From contig JAQNBH010000013.1 of the NCBI GenBank assembly GCA_028752905.1, forward strand, positions 13,822,316 to 13,886,315: a DNA stretch of 64,000 bases. Reading direction: 5' to 3'. This stretch comes from Cladorhizidae sp. MBARI D1340-BT2 (lineage: Eukaryota > Porifera > Demospongiae > Poecilosclerida > Cladorhizidae). Positions within the stretch are counted from its first letter, which is position 1; each line of letters starts with the position of its first letter. Under the pieces are notes generated by a model. It saw nothing but the letters and a program-made list of their open reading frames with translations. It was not told the origin of the DNA and ran no database searches. Positions 49,901-59,517 of the stretch are shown piece by piece. The translations under genes and the position numbers were made by a program.

Positions 49901-52058
49901 ACATGGGAGCTAGCAGCCTTTGCCAAACTCAGTGCTAATCATACAACACATGAGCTAGCTCAATTGAGTATGCCATCTTTAAAGTCATGCATGATTATCT
50001 TTCTTTAAAAAGAAAATAATCGAGAAGCAGATTAGTTGGGAAAAGTGACTAAGAATTTTCTGGTGCTGCAATTGTGCAGATGGAAGAACAAAGATAGATG
50101 AATGAGGTGAATTTAACAGTTATGTACTTATGTTTTCCAGGATTAAGTTAATAATGCCTGCCATTTAGGGTGTTAGAAGGCTACCAAAGTAAATTTTAGG
50201 TGTTTTTAGAGCTTTTGCTACATTGGAATGTGGGTCAAACCAATGAACAGTGCTATATATGTACCAACCGTATAGTAGCATAAGAGATATATCATTGGCA
50301 AGTTGCTAATTTAGCTAATCGTGGTAGAGTTTTCTAAACAATTAACTTGCTAATCAGTGATAATTTTCCCCTACTTTATTAGTGCATTATTCCTATGCGT
50401 GTGTCTACTAGAATTTATGATATTAATAAGGATACAAGATAAAGCGATGATTAAAATAAATAAATGAAAATAAAATACTTAAGCGTGGTGTTAACTCCTT
50501 TTCACTCCTTTTCACCTGTGAATATATAGCTATGCATTAATTTTGGCTACTATAACTAAAATTGGTTTCCACCAATAATACAAGCTTTAAGGTAGCTCCA
50601 ACTTAGCCCTATCCCTAGCTGTGTGTATTTTTGTGATAAACATGGTCTATCCCCAGGCCTAGCCCTAGTTGTGTACATGTGTAATAAAAGTGTCCTATCC
50701 AAAGCTTTTGCCCTAGGCCTAGCGACATTAGTTTTGTATGCAGGACTTTTAATACACCGCACATAATATGATCTACACCCAATTAACTGTTTATGTATTA
50801 CTGCAGTGTGGTCTCTTGCAAAGGAAACATGGTTGGAGTCACATGCACTGCTGATATCAAACAGAACACAAATTGTGTGGATATCTTGACCAACAACGCT
50901 GCAACCACCTCTATGAATAGGCAGGAAGATATAGAGATAAGCTGCATTGCTGGAACTCAAGAGCCATCTCTGTACTATGAAATTCCTCCAAACAATCCCA
51001 GAGGCAGCACTATTTCAACGAGTGGTAATAAGTCCTACAATACACCTTCTTCTATGAACAGGAAGAAAAACATGGAGCAAAGATTCATTACAGGCACCAA
51101 GGAGCCTCTGGACTACAAAACTTGCCAAACTAATCCCACAGCCAGTACCATTGAAATGATTAGAAATGAGTGCTACAATGCACCTTCTTCTATGAAAAAG
51201 CAAGATGGCATAAAGAAAAGATTTGAAGTCGAGGCTAAAGAGCTGTCTCATGAAATTCCCCGATACAACACCAGATCCAGCAGTATTCAAATGATTGATA
51301 ATGAGTGCTACAATGCACCTTATTTAATGAACAAGCAGGATGGCATAGAGAAAAGATTTCTAGCAGGGATTCAAGAGCCATCTGTCGAAATTACCCGAAA
51401 CAACCCTAGAGGCAGAAGTATTCAAATTGTTAGTATTGAGTGCCACAATCAACCTTGTTCTATAAATTGGCAGGATGGCATGGAGCCATGCATCGTAGCA
51501 GGCAGTGAAGAATGCCCTCTGGAATATGAAACTCAACAAAAAAAAACTACAGCCCGTATTATTGCAATGGTTAGAAATGAGTGCTACAATATTCCTTCTT
51601 CTATAAATAGGCATGATGATATAGAGAAAATATTTGAGGGAGAAACTCAAAAGTTGTCTCCAAAAATAGCCCAAAACACCCACAGAAGCAGCACTATTCA
51701 AACGATTGGTAACGAGTCCTACAATTTACCTATATCTACAAACAGGCAGGATAGTATGGTGCCATCCATCATAGCAGGTAATGAAGAGCATCCTCTGGAT
51801 TATGAAACTCTCCAAAACACCCCCACAGCCAGTATTATTGAAGTGGCTAGAAATGAGTACTATAATGCACCTTCTTCTATTAATAGGCATGATGGAATAG
51901 AGAAAATATTTGTAGCAGAAACTCAAGCATTGTCTCCCAAAATTGCCCAAAACAGCCCAAAATTGTCCGAAACCCCCCCAGAGGAAGCACAAACAGGCAT
52001 GGAGCCAAGTGTCATAGCAGGGACTAGAGATCCTCCTCTGGACAACAAAAATCACTAA
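40901..52058 (+). CDS. Discoidin-domain receptor with tyrosine-repeat tail, gene 2 (5 exons, 676 aa)
   Basis: Paralogue of gene 1. The joined exons give 2031 nt, an exact multiple of three, with no internal stop. Layout: signal peptide 1-21; discoidin domain about 24-181 between Cys24 and Cys181; Thr/Glu/Ser stalk 186-224; transmembrane helix about 236-256 preceded by a GGVVG motif; KRR stop-transfer; 417-residue cytoplasmic tail made of about eight degenerate repeats with Y-N-x-P sites. There is no kinase or other enzyme domain. The predicted role is to bind an extracellular ligand and recruit SH2-domain adaptors when the tail is phosphorylated; this is inference from architecture. All intron phases equal those of gene 1. 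Introns (3.3, 1.0, 3.1, 1.6 kb) carry transposon relics. Confidence 0.8.
41283..41345 (-). mobile_element. Penelope 3'-end fragment
   Basis: Short, diverged match in reverse orientation to 26280-26340 (GATCAACTTAAAATTCACT..., GGATGCTCTAG) within gene 2 intron 1. Confidence 0.5.
41346..44313. other. Gene 2 intron 1 remainder
   Basis: Apart from the Penelope fragment no element or exon is recognised. A run of G (near 41862-41874) and CAT/ATC-rich patches near 44110-44210 are low complexity. Confidence 0.45.
44314..44654 (+). CDS. Gene 2 exon 2: discoidin domain, first two thirds
   Basis: 341 nt, the same length and phases as gene 1 exon 2 (acceptor TTTACATAG, donor CTA|gtaaga). It encodes FKANSVDRYYTPEQAR, SWCSSDS, PWLQVTF and NISIIQTGGYDG, closely matching gene 1 and the F5/8C consensus. 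Confidence 0.85.
44655..45703. other. Gene 2 intron 2
   Basis: 1049 bp, against 57 bp at the same position in gene 1. It contains a CA-rich microsatellite near 45585-45612 and no recognised element. Confidence 0.5.
45704..45854 (+). CDS. Gene 2 exon 3: discoidin domain, last third
   Basis: 151 nt, phase 0 in, phase 1 out (CCAG|gtatgt). It encodes SPVITRVLRIVAVDW and LRLEALGC. One codon longer than gene 1 exon 3. Confidence 0.85.
45885..45990 (-). mobile_element. Penelope 3'-end copy with hammerhead-like segment
   Basis: Reverse-orientation match to 26250-26345 and same-strand match to 24459-24540 (GAACTCTCAGTTTGACATAA). On the - strand it reads CTAGAGCATCTAGTCGAAAC, the stem II and GAAA part of the motif described at 26281; the CTGATGA box is not preserved. 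Confidence 0.6.
45995..46215 (-). mobile_element. Ty3/gypsy reverse-transcriptase scrap
   Basis: The - strand reads KLVEEGIIEKSTSPWRAQLVV at 46130-46215, then after a break QTINRFTLFDMYPLPRIDE at 46000-46070. These are the start of a Ty3/gypsy RT (the SPW and YPLPRI landmarks). A 19-bp tandem duplication near 46040-46075 and stops disrupt it. It is not closely related to the full element at 57348-62753. Confidence 0.6.
46570..47930 (+). pseudogene. Relic of a mobile-element-associated gene: nuclease-like core plus CXC Cys-rich end
   Basis: Successive frames give YVDYLSNNYGKPTVVIDSY, GEFLANKINKQLF, VVDRPDLLTLLIYYF, IFFPPKSEP, CDHILFIHSIL, SLDSLRYKKFCDKV, KPQTLPTTLSAGNYHSLRV and near 47820 CCKSNCTSRCCTY followed by TCSPACGEC. 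The layout is like a widespread family of uncharacterised invertebrate and fish proteins with a D-D-L-LLI core, an LH/H-x-x-x-GCD segment and a C-terminal tesmin/TSO1-like CXC motif; I rely on memory of that family. Stops and frameshifts show decay. It lies in gene 2 intron 3. Confidence 0.5.
47935..48060. repeat. Direct repeat of 47595-47720
   Basis: About 120 bp around CTTGGTGTTGATGAATATG and TTATTCATGATGAGA recur 330-340 bp apart with small indels. The first copy lies inside the relic just described, so part of it was duplicated. Confidence 0.75.
48061..48996. other. Gene 2 intron 3, 3' end
   Basis: No exon recognised. CAA-type simple repeats near 48905-48950 precede the acceptor CAATAACCACAG. 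Confidence 0.5.
48997..49219 (+). CDS. Gene 2 exon 4: stalk and transmembrane helix
   Basis: 223 nt, phase 1 in (G|AA, Glu) and phase 2 out (AG|gtatgt). It encodes a Thr/Glu/Ser stalk (containing EEISEESS, parallel to EETSEET of gene 1), VGGVVG, then LLVFALLLIVIVVVAIVIF and KRR. Very high Val/Ile/Leu content over at least 21 residues. Confidence 0.85.
49220..50806. other. Gene 2 intron 4
   Basis: 1587 bp. It contains a piggyBac exon relic and, near 50590-50710, a diverged double phrase around CCTAGCCCTA...TGTAATAAAA. The acceptor is ATTACTGCAG. Confidence 0.5.
49762..49905 (-). mobile_element. piggyBac exon relic D
   Basis: The - strand reads LMHESLDSVVDRTLVTLSNV and ASPPIA, aligning with LMHEAMDWAADRASSTLTQS and ASPPIA of relic C at 34980-35090. 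The alignment continues into the flanking intron (GCAGACTACC). Only this piece is present. Confidence 0.55.
50807..52058 (+). CDS. Gene 2 exon 5: repetitive tyrosine-motif tail
   Basis: 1252-nt terminal exon, phase 2 in (AG|T, Ser), TAA at 52056-52058. After about 35 residues it consists of eight degenerate units of 45-47 residues, built as (S)S-x-N-R-x-D-x-I/M-E, then A-G-T-x-E-P, then Y-E-I/T or an equivalent, then S-x-I, then N-E-S/C-Y-N-x-P. The closing motifs are YNTP, YNAP, YNAP, HNQP, YNIP, YNLP and YNAP; in the fourth unit the tyrosine has become His. Four units have a second tyrosine (YYEI, DYKT, EYET, DYET). Y-x-x-P repeats recall the Crk-binding substrate region of p130Cas; that parallel is inference. 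Highly charged, probably disordered. Confidence 0.85.
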
Positions 52059-52205
52059 AACAACTGCAAAGCCAGGATTGTGATAATGTGTGCTAGAGTG
52101 CACCTTTTTCTGGAAGGTTCACCTCTGGATGATAAAACTCTAAAATGAACTCTGATGACTCTAGACCAATTTGTTTGTTTTTATCTAGTCATATTATCAG
52201 TGCTA

Positions 52206-52211
52206 ATTAAA
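52206..52211 (+). terminator. Candidate polyadenylation signal of gene 2
   Basis: ATTAAA about 150 bp past the stop codon. A later AATAAA lies near 52583. Either could serve; neither is tested. Confidence 0.35.
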
Positions 52212-52373
52212 TCATATTTTGGAATGGTGATTCTTAGATGACATCATATATGTTTATTCAAGCCACTCAAAGTAATTTTTATTCCAATGTGTGTAATACC
52301 AGACATTCTAAACTTCAAGACCCCACCAAATAAGGAATGTAAACTGAGGCCTTATAGCTCAAAGTGGTTTTTC

Positions 52374-52440
52374 ATGCCAATGTTTCAAATGAATATTTCG
52401 GTCTTCATCAGGGTGATGAGTTCAGTTGAAACATTGGCAT
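52374..52440. repeat. Palindrome with hammerhead-like boxes, 3' of gene 2
   Basis: ATGCCAATGTTTCAA (52374-52388) and TTGAAACATTGGCAT (52426-52440) are a perfect 15-bp inverted repeat. The left arm read on the - strand carries CTGATGA (52405-52411), an AGAC..., and GAAAC (52382-52386). The right arm has GTGATGAG...GAAAC on the + strand. It may be head-to-head Penelope-type terminal fragments. Confidence 0.55.
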
Positions 52441-52968
52441 AATGAATGCTTTGAGCTGAGTTAAAGATATGTCTTGGGTTTAAATCATGCTTGATGCTGT
52501 GCAAGACTTTACATTTAATATAGGCAGCTATGAGGATTGACTAATGGGATGAAGCTAAGGTGTAGATCTATGTGTAACTTAACAATAAAAAGGTCTATGC
52601 AAAAATAAGTGTTGGTCAGAGGTATAATTGTCTTCATTCCTTCCATTTAAAAATTTGGTGGAGAAACTGAATAAGAAGTAAATAAGGCTGAACAAACCTG
52701 CGCAAGTGCCTTTGAATAACTTTTATTATAACACGGATGTAGCAGTGAAGTATTCTGTTTGTAATTTTACTATGTGCTGCACATTCCACAATGATTTTCC
52801 TGGTCTGTCATAACCTGCTAATATTAAAGAATCTCACTATACACCTAGTATGCTTCTTTGCACAGTTATGATTGTTAGTGCTGATAGTTGAAGCAAAAAA
52901 CTTCGATATTTCTTCAAGCTAAATACTTCTTGTGGCATTATTAAGTCAAAATTGGGGTCTTCCACAAG

Positions 52969-53092
52969 TCAGCAGTAACTTTGCTTATGCAGTATCGCAG
53001 CTAAACCACACTTTAGAAGCTTCTTAGCAACCTCAATTGTGGTTTCAGTGATTTTGGCAGGTATTATCCCAGATTGTCCAAGTCCAGCAGAC
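52969..53092 (-). CDS. Candidate terminal exon of an unidentified gene
   Basis: After an AAATTTCAG acceptor the - strand has a 124-nt open segment, phase 1, encoding SAGLGQSGIIPAKI...VAKKLLKCGLAAIL and ending in TGA. The composition looks protein-like (amphipathic helix), and the direction is convergent with gene 2. No family is recognised and upstream exons were not firmly located; the next open stretch is at 53123-53314. Confidence 0.3.
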
Positions 53093-53367
53093 CTGAAATT
53101 TGAATAATTAGTACAAAAATATTCAAGAATCCTCTCTATCTATTTTCTCCCATGCATAACATACAAGCATCCATTCATCACTTTTTTTACTATCTGAAGA
53201 CTCTAATATAATTATTGCCAAGACCAATGGTTCAGTAAGATATATAAAGATCAGTGGATGGTCACACTTTTCGATGAAATGTGCTGATTCAGAAGTTGCA
53301 TTTAAAAAATTCATTTACAGAGAAAATAATGCCATTTAAGATGAACCATAATGTAGTTTATTTTTCT

Positions 53368-53609
53368 AGTTTGGATTTTGAGGATGTCCTCTTGAGGGAA
53401 GCAAATGTTTTAAACTCAATTAGCAATACTATAATAAATAATAGCTATCTATAAATTAGACCCAGATCAATGGAGGTGAGTCATTACAAGTTTGGATTTT
53501 GAGGATGTCCTCTTGAGGGAAGCAAATGATTTAAACTCAATTAGCAATACTATAATAAATAATAGCTATCTATAAATTAGACCCAGATCAATGGAAGGTG
53601 AGTCATTAC
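53368..53609. repeat. 121-bp direct tandem duplication
   Basis: 53368-53488 is repeated at 53489-53609 with only about two differences (GTTTTAA/GATTTAA, one extra A). It starts AGTTTGGATTTTGAGGATG. High identity implies a recent event. Confidence 0.95.
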
Positions 53610-53703
53610 ACGCGATATAACTTTAAAAGGCACAACATATGACACTAGTAACAGCATAGACTTTTTATTAAACTACTTGCGACAAGTGTATGTGTATATT
53701 ATA

Positions 53704-53828
53704 TCAGTGTGTGTGGTCAACATCATATAAAATAACATCTGCTATGATTGCTAGTTTTGATTTCTCCTGTGCATATATTACTTCGTCTGTGTTTGGGGCT
53801 GTAGCAGATGCCATACCAACAGACCAAC
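53704..53828 (-). CDS. Candidate exon, unidentified
   Basis: After a GTTATTTAG acceptor the - strand is open for about 125 nt, encoding WSVGMASATAPNTDEVIYAQ and EKSKLAIIAD, then stop. VIYAQ resembles an inhibitory tyrosine motif, but this may be chance. No supporting family or neighbouring exon. Confidence 0.2.
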
Positions 53829-56029
53829 CTAAATAACTAAATGTGATATATACATACTGATTTATGTATCATAAAGACAGAACAATTAAGAAAATAATTA
53901 TAAAGGGCTCATACTTGAATTACTTAAGTTACTTAAAAACTAATACTAAACTGGTGTATCTCTTGATATTGCAACTACAGGAATGGAGTAACTTTCAACA
54001 CAAGTACAGCTGATGAATGAACAATAAAAATGTTCTGAAAATAAACATGTAGCTACAGTGGAACCTCGCATATCTTGGTAACTTGGGACCTGGGAGGGCT
54101 TAATGGTCCTAACTTAACTGCTGTACTATTTTGCTATAGCTTGAAACTTTGTAAACCTATTTATGCCATGAATAGTTGTTAAACTTATTACAAAATATGA
54201 TCTAGAGTTTATTTTAGAGACTAACTAATTTTAGCACGCAAAATTCTCATAGGAAGAGAAGTTGTCTGGTAGAATATGCATGGCCTTTGTGTGCATGTGT
54301 GAGTGTAAGGGTGGGGGGTATGGATGTTGCATTGGTGAAAGAAATAATAGAAAGAAGATGTAGCTAACCATTAATTTTAGACCATGCCCAGTTACAAAGT
54401 ATAAGGACCGACACTTCCACCTCCATTTATACAGATACTAAAGCACTTACTGTGCAACAACAAAAATAACTGTATAAGATGCATAAGAATTTCTGTAAAA
54501 AAGAAATACTAGAGCTCATACTATAGATGTGGTAAAGGGTCATCATCATTGTCCACATTGATACCTTTATTTTTTGACAAGACAGTACAGCAGTGTATTA
54601 TTTTGTTCTTGTGCAAATATTTTCAACTGATATCATCAAATACACATTGAATTTCTCTTTCAATCAGCTCTTTTGAATAAAAATGGAAAAAAGCAAGAAA
54701 TTAGTTGTTCTTGCTCAAGTTTTGTTCATATTTTACTGAAACTTATATGGTGGCTAACCAAACAGCAGCGATCAAACCAGCCGATATGAAATATTCGTAT
54801 TTATATTTACTAGCTGCACAAGTCATCTAGCTTGTTCTTTTGTTACTAGAATAAACCAGGAGCCAGCAACAGCCTCCAGCTATATATAAGACTTAACAAC
54901 AAAAGTAGCTATTGTGTTTTTTCCCACTAAAGTGCAAATATATATTGTTGTAGAGTGGCTTTTGATTTTTATTGCATTAAATAACAACTACTTCTACTCA
55001 TGCCTTTTTGCGCTGGGGGAATATTATCACACCCAAGGTAAAATTTTGCCTTATGTATTTATTATTATTTTACTGCAAAACATTACACTCGCTATACTGG
55101 GAAAAGACCCATGATGTCCACTGTAGCAGAAGTAATATAGAAATTGTGGTTTGGGGCTACTATAGAACTGCATCACCACTCTAAAGTTCCATTCAGGGCT
55201 CTGAGTGAATTTGATGCATTCTATTTAGAAATTATCATTACAATGGGCGGCAACTAACGAGAGCTCCAAAAGGTTATCAATGGATGGCCCCAATACCTCA
55301 CTTTACATGTCTGTAGTGCACCGCTGGAGTTCGAAGGGATATCCTGATGGGGAATAATATTTTTAGGTCGGATATTGTGGCAAGCGCCTCACCCCTGTTC
55401 CTGGTCTGGCATAACCGACTTTTTGCCTTTATTATCTTTGGTAGGGGGGAAGAGAAGTGTCTGGTGTATGTAGCATATGAGATATGTGCAACAGGTTGAC
55501 CATCCACATCAGATAATTTTTGGCGCGTATAATTTTGTGCATAATGTAGATAGCTGATGATGGCTGGGGAGCATTAAGTTCATTTAAGTTCATATAATGC
55601 CGGGGTCACCAAGGTTCAAGTGTGTGGGAAAGTTGTTGAGGCTCTAGCTAAAACCACATGCTCTTGGGTCATAGGTCATCCTAGTGTTCAGTAAGAGGTT
55701 ACCAAAATTAAATACTAAGCATTCACTACAGATACATGGGAGACAGAAATTCTCAGCAGGATCTGTTAAAAAGCACTGACCTTTAAAAGGCCAACATTAT
55801 TAAGAAGCTTGAATTAGAAAAAGAAAATGGACTTGGATAGCCTCTTCTCTCCAAGACCAGATTTTAATGTAAGATGTGCTACTTTCCAACAGCTAATCAC
55901 TTCTGGATAAAGAAGTACTATCAGCTATCAAGAAGTATTGTAGCTCTCTAAATAAAAAAATTATTAATCACTTAATTAAGTGAAGATATCAGATGTCTCT
56001 CTGTGTGTGTGTGTGTGGAAAGTTTGATG
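53829..56029. other. Intergenic, nothing recognised
   Basis: AT-rich sequence with no recognisable gene or element. A few short frames near 54914-55114 and 55298-55507 look random. Confidence 0.45.
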
Positions 56030-56290
56030 TCAGAGTTATTTTTAAATCTGGCATAACATTATGATCTCAGTTTACAAGGGTCAATGATTAAATTGGACAC
56101 TACCATGAGTCATCACTTTGTATATGGGTTGCTTGCAGCTGTGGGAAAGTGTATACTGGTGAAACTATGAGGATGTTGGAGACCGGAATCAAGGAACATA
56201 AAAATGCTTGCAGAAGTAGAAGTCTGCTATCGCAGAGCATCCATGGAACCAATACCACCCAATCTTGTGGGAAGAGACCTCTGTGATCGA
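56030..56290 (+). mobile_element. Penelope-like GIY-YIG fragment
   Basis: Frames give FKSGITL, SQFTRVND, then VACSCGKVYTGETMRMLETG and IKEHKNACRS, the entry of the Penelope endonuclease domain, parallel to CSCGKYYIGETIRRLETRVK at 25700-25760. It is truncated by a microsatellite at its 3' side. Confidence 0.65.
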
Positions 56291-56440
56291 TACTACTACT
56301 ACTACTACTACCACTACTATTACTACTACGAATATTAGTGATAATAGTAATAATAGTAGTAATAATAGGAGGAGGAGAAGGAGAAGGAGGAGGAGGAGGA
56401 GGAGGAGGAAGAAGGAAGGGGGGGAAAAAAATAATAAGAA
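56288..56440. repeat. Compound microsatellite (TAC, AGT, GGA)
   Basis: Successive trinucleotide tracts of ACT/TAC, AAT/AGT and GGA type. The Arg/Gly- and Pro/Leu-rich frames across it are artefacts. Confidence 0.9.
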
Positions 56441-57135
56441 GAAGACAGTGCAACCTTGCAAATCCAAATAGGCCAGACCAGAGGTGTGAATTTGTTTGGA
56501 TTACTGAATGTGATGGATTGACTTTGAACATTGTGAAGTTATTTGTGGTCAAGCTTGTCAGCTTATCCACAGCATGCAGGATTTTGCACAAAACTTACAC
56601 AAACATGTAAGATCCTGCTGCTGCAAGATTAATCCTGCACCCTTTGATATGTGCAGATTCTGCAAGAACATTCCTGTGTATAAAGGCTGTAATCTACCAG
56701 CTACTGTCTGTTCTGTTCTTTGCATATTCTTAGTTAGCTCTTAGTGCTCTGAGTCTAGCTGAGTCTGTCTAACTGGGTTGTGTTCTGTCTTCATTGGTAC
56801 TGTATATAATAATAATTTGACTACATTATTGGAAATTCATTGAACTACCTTAGATACCTCGGCCACGATCCATGACTCAAACTGTATAATTTTTACTGTA
56901 GTTATAACAATTTAAATAGTAATAAACTAAAAAAGTCAGCTTCTTCTGAGTAATGGTGGTCACTCATTTCTTTGCTATATAACAGTAGAGTATACTCTAG
57001 GCTGGGTTTTAAACAGTGTACACAATTTAAGCACATAAATTTACTTGTACACACCACAAAACTTGCATACATGACCAACAGCTGTTTGAGTGCCTACATT
57101 TAATGAGCTAATTACTAATCTCCATTGGGATTGTG
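56441..57135. other. Intergenic; possible LTR-like stretch
   Basis: The 56650-56860 stretch, with a GTATAAAGG box and ending GGAAATTCATTGAACTACC, has the look of a solo LTR, but no partner or target duplication was found, so it is not called. Confidence 0.3.
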
Positions 57136-57335
<200 letters not shown>

Positions 57336-57342
57336 AATGATG

Positions 57343-57347
57343 ATAAT
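57343..57347. repeat. Target-site duplication, left (ATAAT)
   Basis: ATAAT immediately before the left LTR equals ATAAT at 62754-62758 immediately after the right LTR, the 5-bp duplication expected of LTR retrotransposon integration. Confidence 0.75.
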
Positions 57348-57555
57348 TAGTTAAATGCAATGCACCTTCTCATTCATGGATCAACATGGATAATAAATCG
57401 ATATGATGTTCAGAGATGCGTGCTCTAACTAAAGTGTATGACAAGGGGCATGCACATGGTAAGGGGTCGCTAACATGGTAAGGGATCGCTATAACAGGGA
57501 GGTACATGATACAAGGTGTGTGCATGGAATGAATAGTTTAGATGATTATTGTCTA
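57348..57555 (-). repeat. 3' LTR (208 bp)
   Basis: Direct copy of 62527-62753, starting TAG and ending CTA in either orientation instead of the usual TG...CA. It lacks one 19-bp unit that is doubled in the other LTR. Confidence 0.85.
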
Positions 57556-57592
57556 TCTCCACCCAAGTCCTTCGTCAGGGGGACTGAAAGAG

Positions 57593-58250
57593 TTAGGGAG
57601 CCTGTCCGTATCTTTGCGGGGGCTTTATGGTCCTCGTACTTCTCCGTAGGGTCTGGTCTGGGTTGGTGGGTTTGGGTGGTGGTGGTGGGATCTTGGCCAA
57701 CGTTTTGGGGGCCAGTGGTGGTAGGTTGTCTCGGTGGTTCTGGGTGCCGGCGACAGCTGCGTATGTTCGGGTGGTGGCCGGCGTGGTAGTTTGCTGCCTC
57801 TGGGTTGTTGGTTCCAGAGAGCCAGGTAATGGTTGGCTGGTTGATGTAGCCAGGGTGATTGGTAGAGGTTGGCTGGGTGGTGGTGTCTGGGTGCCTGGTG
57901 ATGAGTGGCTAGGTGGCGGTGCCGAGGTGCCTGGTGATGGTAGGGGGTGGTCCGGTGGTGGGATGGGGAAGGTGTTCCTCCTGAGGTATTGGCGGTTGCG
58001 AGTGGTAAGTCTGCCGTTGCTGTCCATCCGGACTTGATACTGATGATACTGCATGACCTCTACCACCACGCCTGTGCTGTCCCATTTGGTTGGGTGGTGG
58101 CCGGTCTGGTTTTGCACCAGTACTCTGTCTCCGCGTATGAGGGGGGAGAGGTTTTTGGTGTGCTCCGTCCAGCGTTTCTTGCCCAGGGATTGGCGCTTCT
58201 CTAGTGCTGTTAGCCTTATCTGTTGGGTAGCACCTTCCTGGGTCGGCTGT
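57593..58250 (-). pseudogene. Integrase C-terminal region of the gypsy pol
   Basis: Continuation of pol after the frameshift. On the - strand QNQTGHHPTKWDSTGVVVEV and RNRQYLRR match the C-terminal (GPY/F-like) region of related gypsy integrases, which sets DNA binding. It is followed by a long Pro/Thr/Ser-rich tail ending near 57593 (RSTRTIKPPQRYGQ). Confidence 0.7.
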
Positions 58251-58255
58251 TGAAG

Positions 58256-58651
58256 TCATGTTGGGAGGGTAGGTAGCAGGTCTCTGGTTGGGCGGACAAA
58301 GAGGCACATGGCCAGTGACGTCCTCGTGTCAGGGCAGGGGCAGTTCCTGTAGGTCAGGAGTGCCTTGAAGAAGGCTGACTTCAGGGCGCCCCCTGGGTCT
58401 GTGTTCCCGGTGATGACTCGCTTGACGGTTTTGACCCCTGTTTCGGCGCGGTTGTTCGCGTGGGGGTGGTATGCCGAGGATGTCCTGTGGTGGACCCCCC
58501 AGCTAGCCAGCAGATCTTTTGTGCGTGGGCGGTGAATTCGGGTCCTCCATCTGTTGTGAGCGTGGCTGGGATGCCAAAGGTTGCAAAGGTCTCCCTGAGT
58601 ACCTGTATGAGGCCTGTGGCTCCGCTGCTCGCCTGCGATACGATGGGCCAT
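58256..58651 (-). pseudogene. Integrase core, downstream of frameshift
   Basis: This frame carries SWGVHHRTSSAYHPHANNRA followed by ETGVK, where the Glu is the third catalytic residue of the integrase D,D-E triad. The first two Asp residues are in the preceding frame (58381-59508), so a roughly 1-bp shift near 58520-58540 splits the core. Confidence 0.8.
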
Positions 58652-59508
58652 CCCGAGAAGTGATCCACCAGTACGAGGTAGACGGATCCTTCGTGGTGGA
58701 AGAAGTCTGCGTGTAGGTGCTCGAACGGGTGGTCCGCCTCCTCAGGGGTTATTGGTGGCATGTGGGGTTGAGAGGGAGCATTCCCGTTGCAGATGTGGCA
58801 TCTGCTCCTTGTGGCGGCGATATCTGCTGTCAGGCCTGGCCAGTATATGGATGCTTTCGCCCTGGCTATCATCCCGCTTGTCCCTTGGTGTGCAGTGTGC
58901 AGGGTGGCAAGGCATGCTTGCCGTAGGGAGGAGGGGATGATGAGACGGTCACCCAGACATACCACGTCGTCGACTATTGTGAGGTTGGTTATCACAGGAA
59001 AATACGCCTGTATCCCCACTGGGAGCAAGTCACGTTTGTTGGGGGGTCCTGCTTCTATGACCAGCATAAGGTCCTGGAGGGACTGGTCTGCCGTGGTGGC
59101 TGTCTGAAGCTGTTCCCAGTTGATGGGGGTGGCTGAGATCGCTGCGCACATTGCTGAGGAGAGGCCGTCATCGTCTGCGAGGGCAAGGGTGGAGCAGTTC
59201 GGGCCGGGGGCTGGTAGGTCATCTGGCAGGTGGAGTCTGGCGGGTGTCCTTGTCCCAGATGGGTGACGTGACAGGGCGTCACTGGTCAGGTTTCTGGCGC
59301 CCGGGATGTATACCATCCTGAAGCGGTACCTGAGGGTCTTCTCTTTGAGATTCCTCAGGCGGGGATTCGGGATGTCCTCCAGGCACCTGTCCCCGAATAG
59401 CTTTAGCAGTGGTTTGTGGTCCACCGCTACTGTCAGGTCCCGGCACCCGAATACAAAGTGCCTGGCTTTGTCAAGCGCGTCGGCTATGGCTAGGGCCTCC
59501 CCTTCCAC
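58381..59508 (-). pseudogene. RNase H remainder and integrase N-terminal half
   Basis: Same frame as the gag-pol frame upstream, separated from it only by a TGA at 59518-59520. It starts in RNase H (VEGEALAIADALDKA with catalytic Glu, then VAVDHKPLLKL). Next are a linker, HQGTSGMIARA...CHIC (the HHCC zinc finger of integrase), HADFF (first catalytic Asp) and TTDGGPEF (second catalytic Asp). After that the frame is lost. Confidence 0.85.
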
Positions 59509-59517
59509 AGGGGCGTA

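Noticed and set aside
56100..56610. Arg-rich and Pro/Leu-rich frames
   Set aside because: Arise from compound trinucleotide repeats; only the adjoining Penelope scrap is real.
56650..56860. Solo LTR
   Set aside because: TATA-like box and plausible end, but no second copy and no target duplication in the window.
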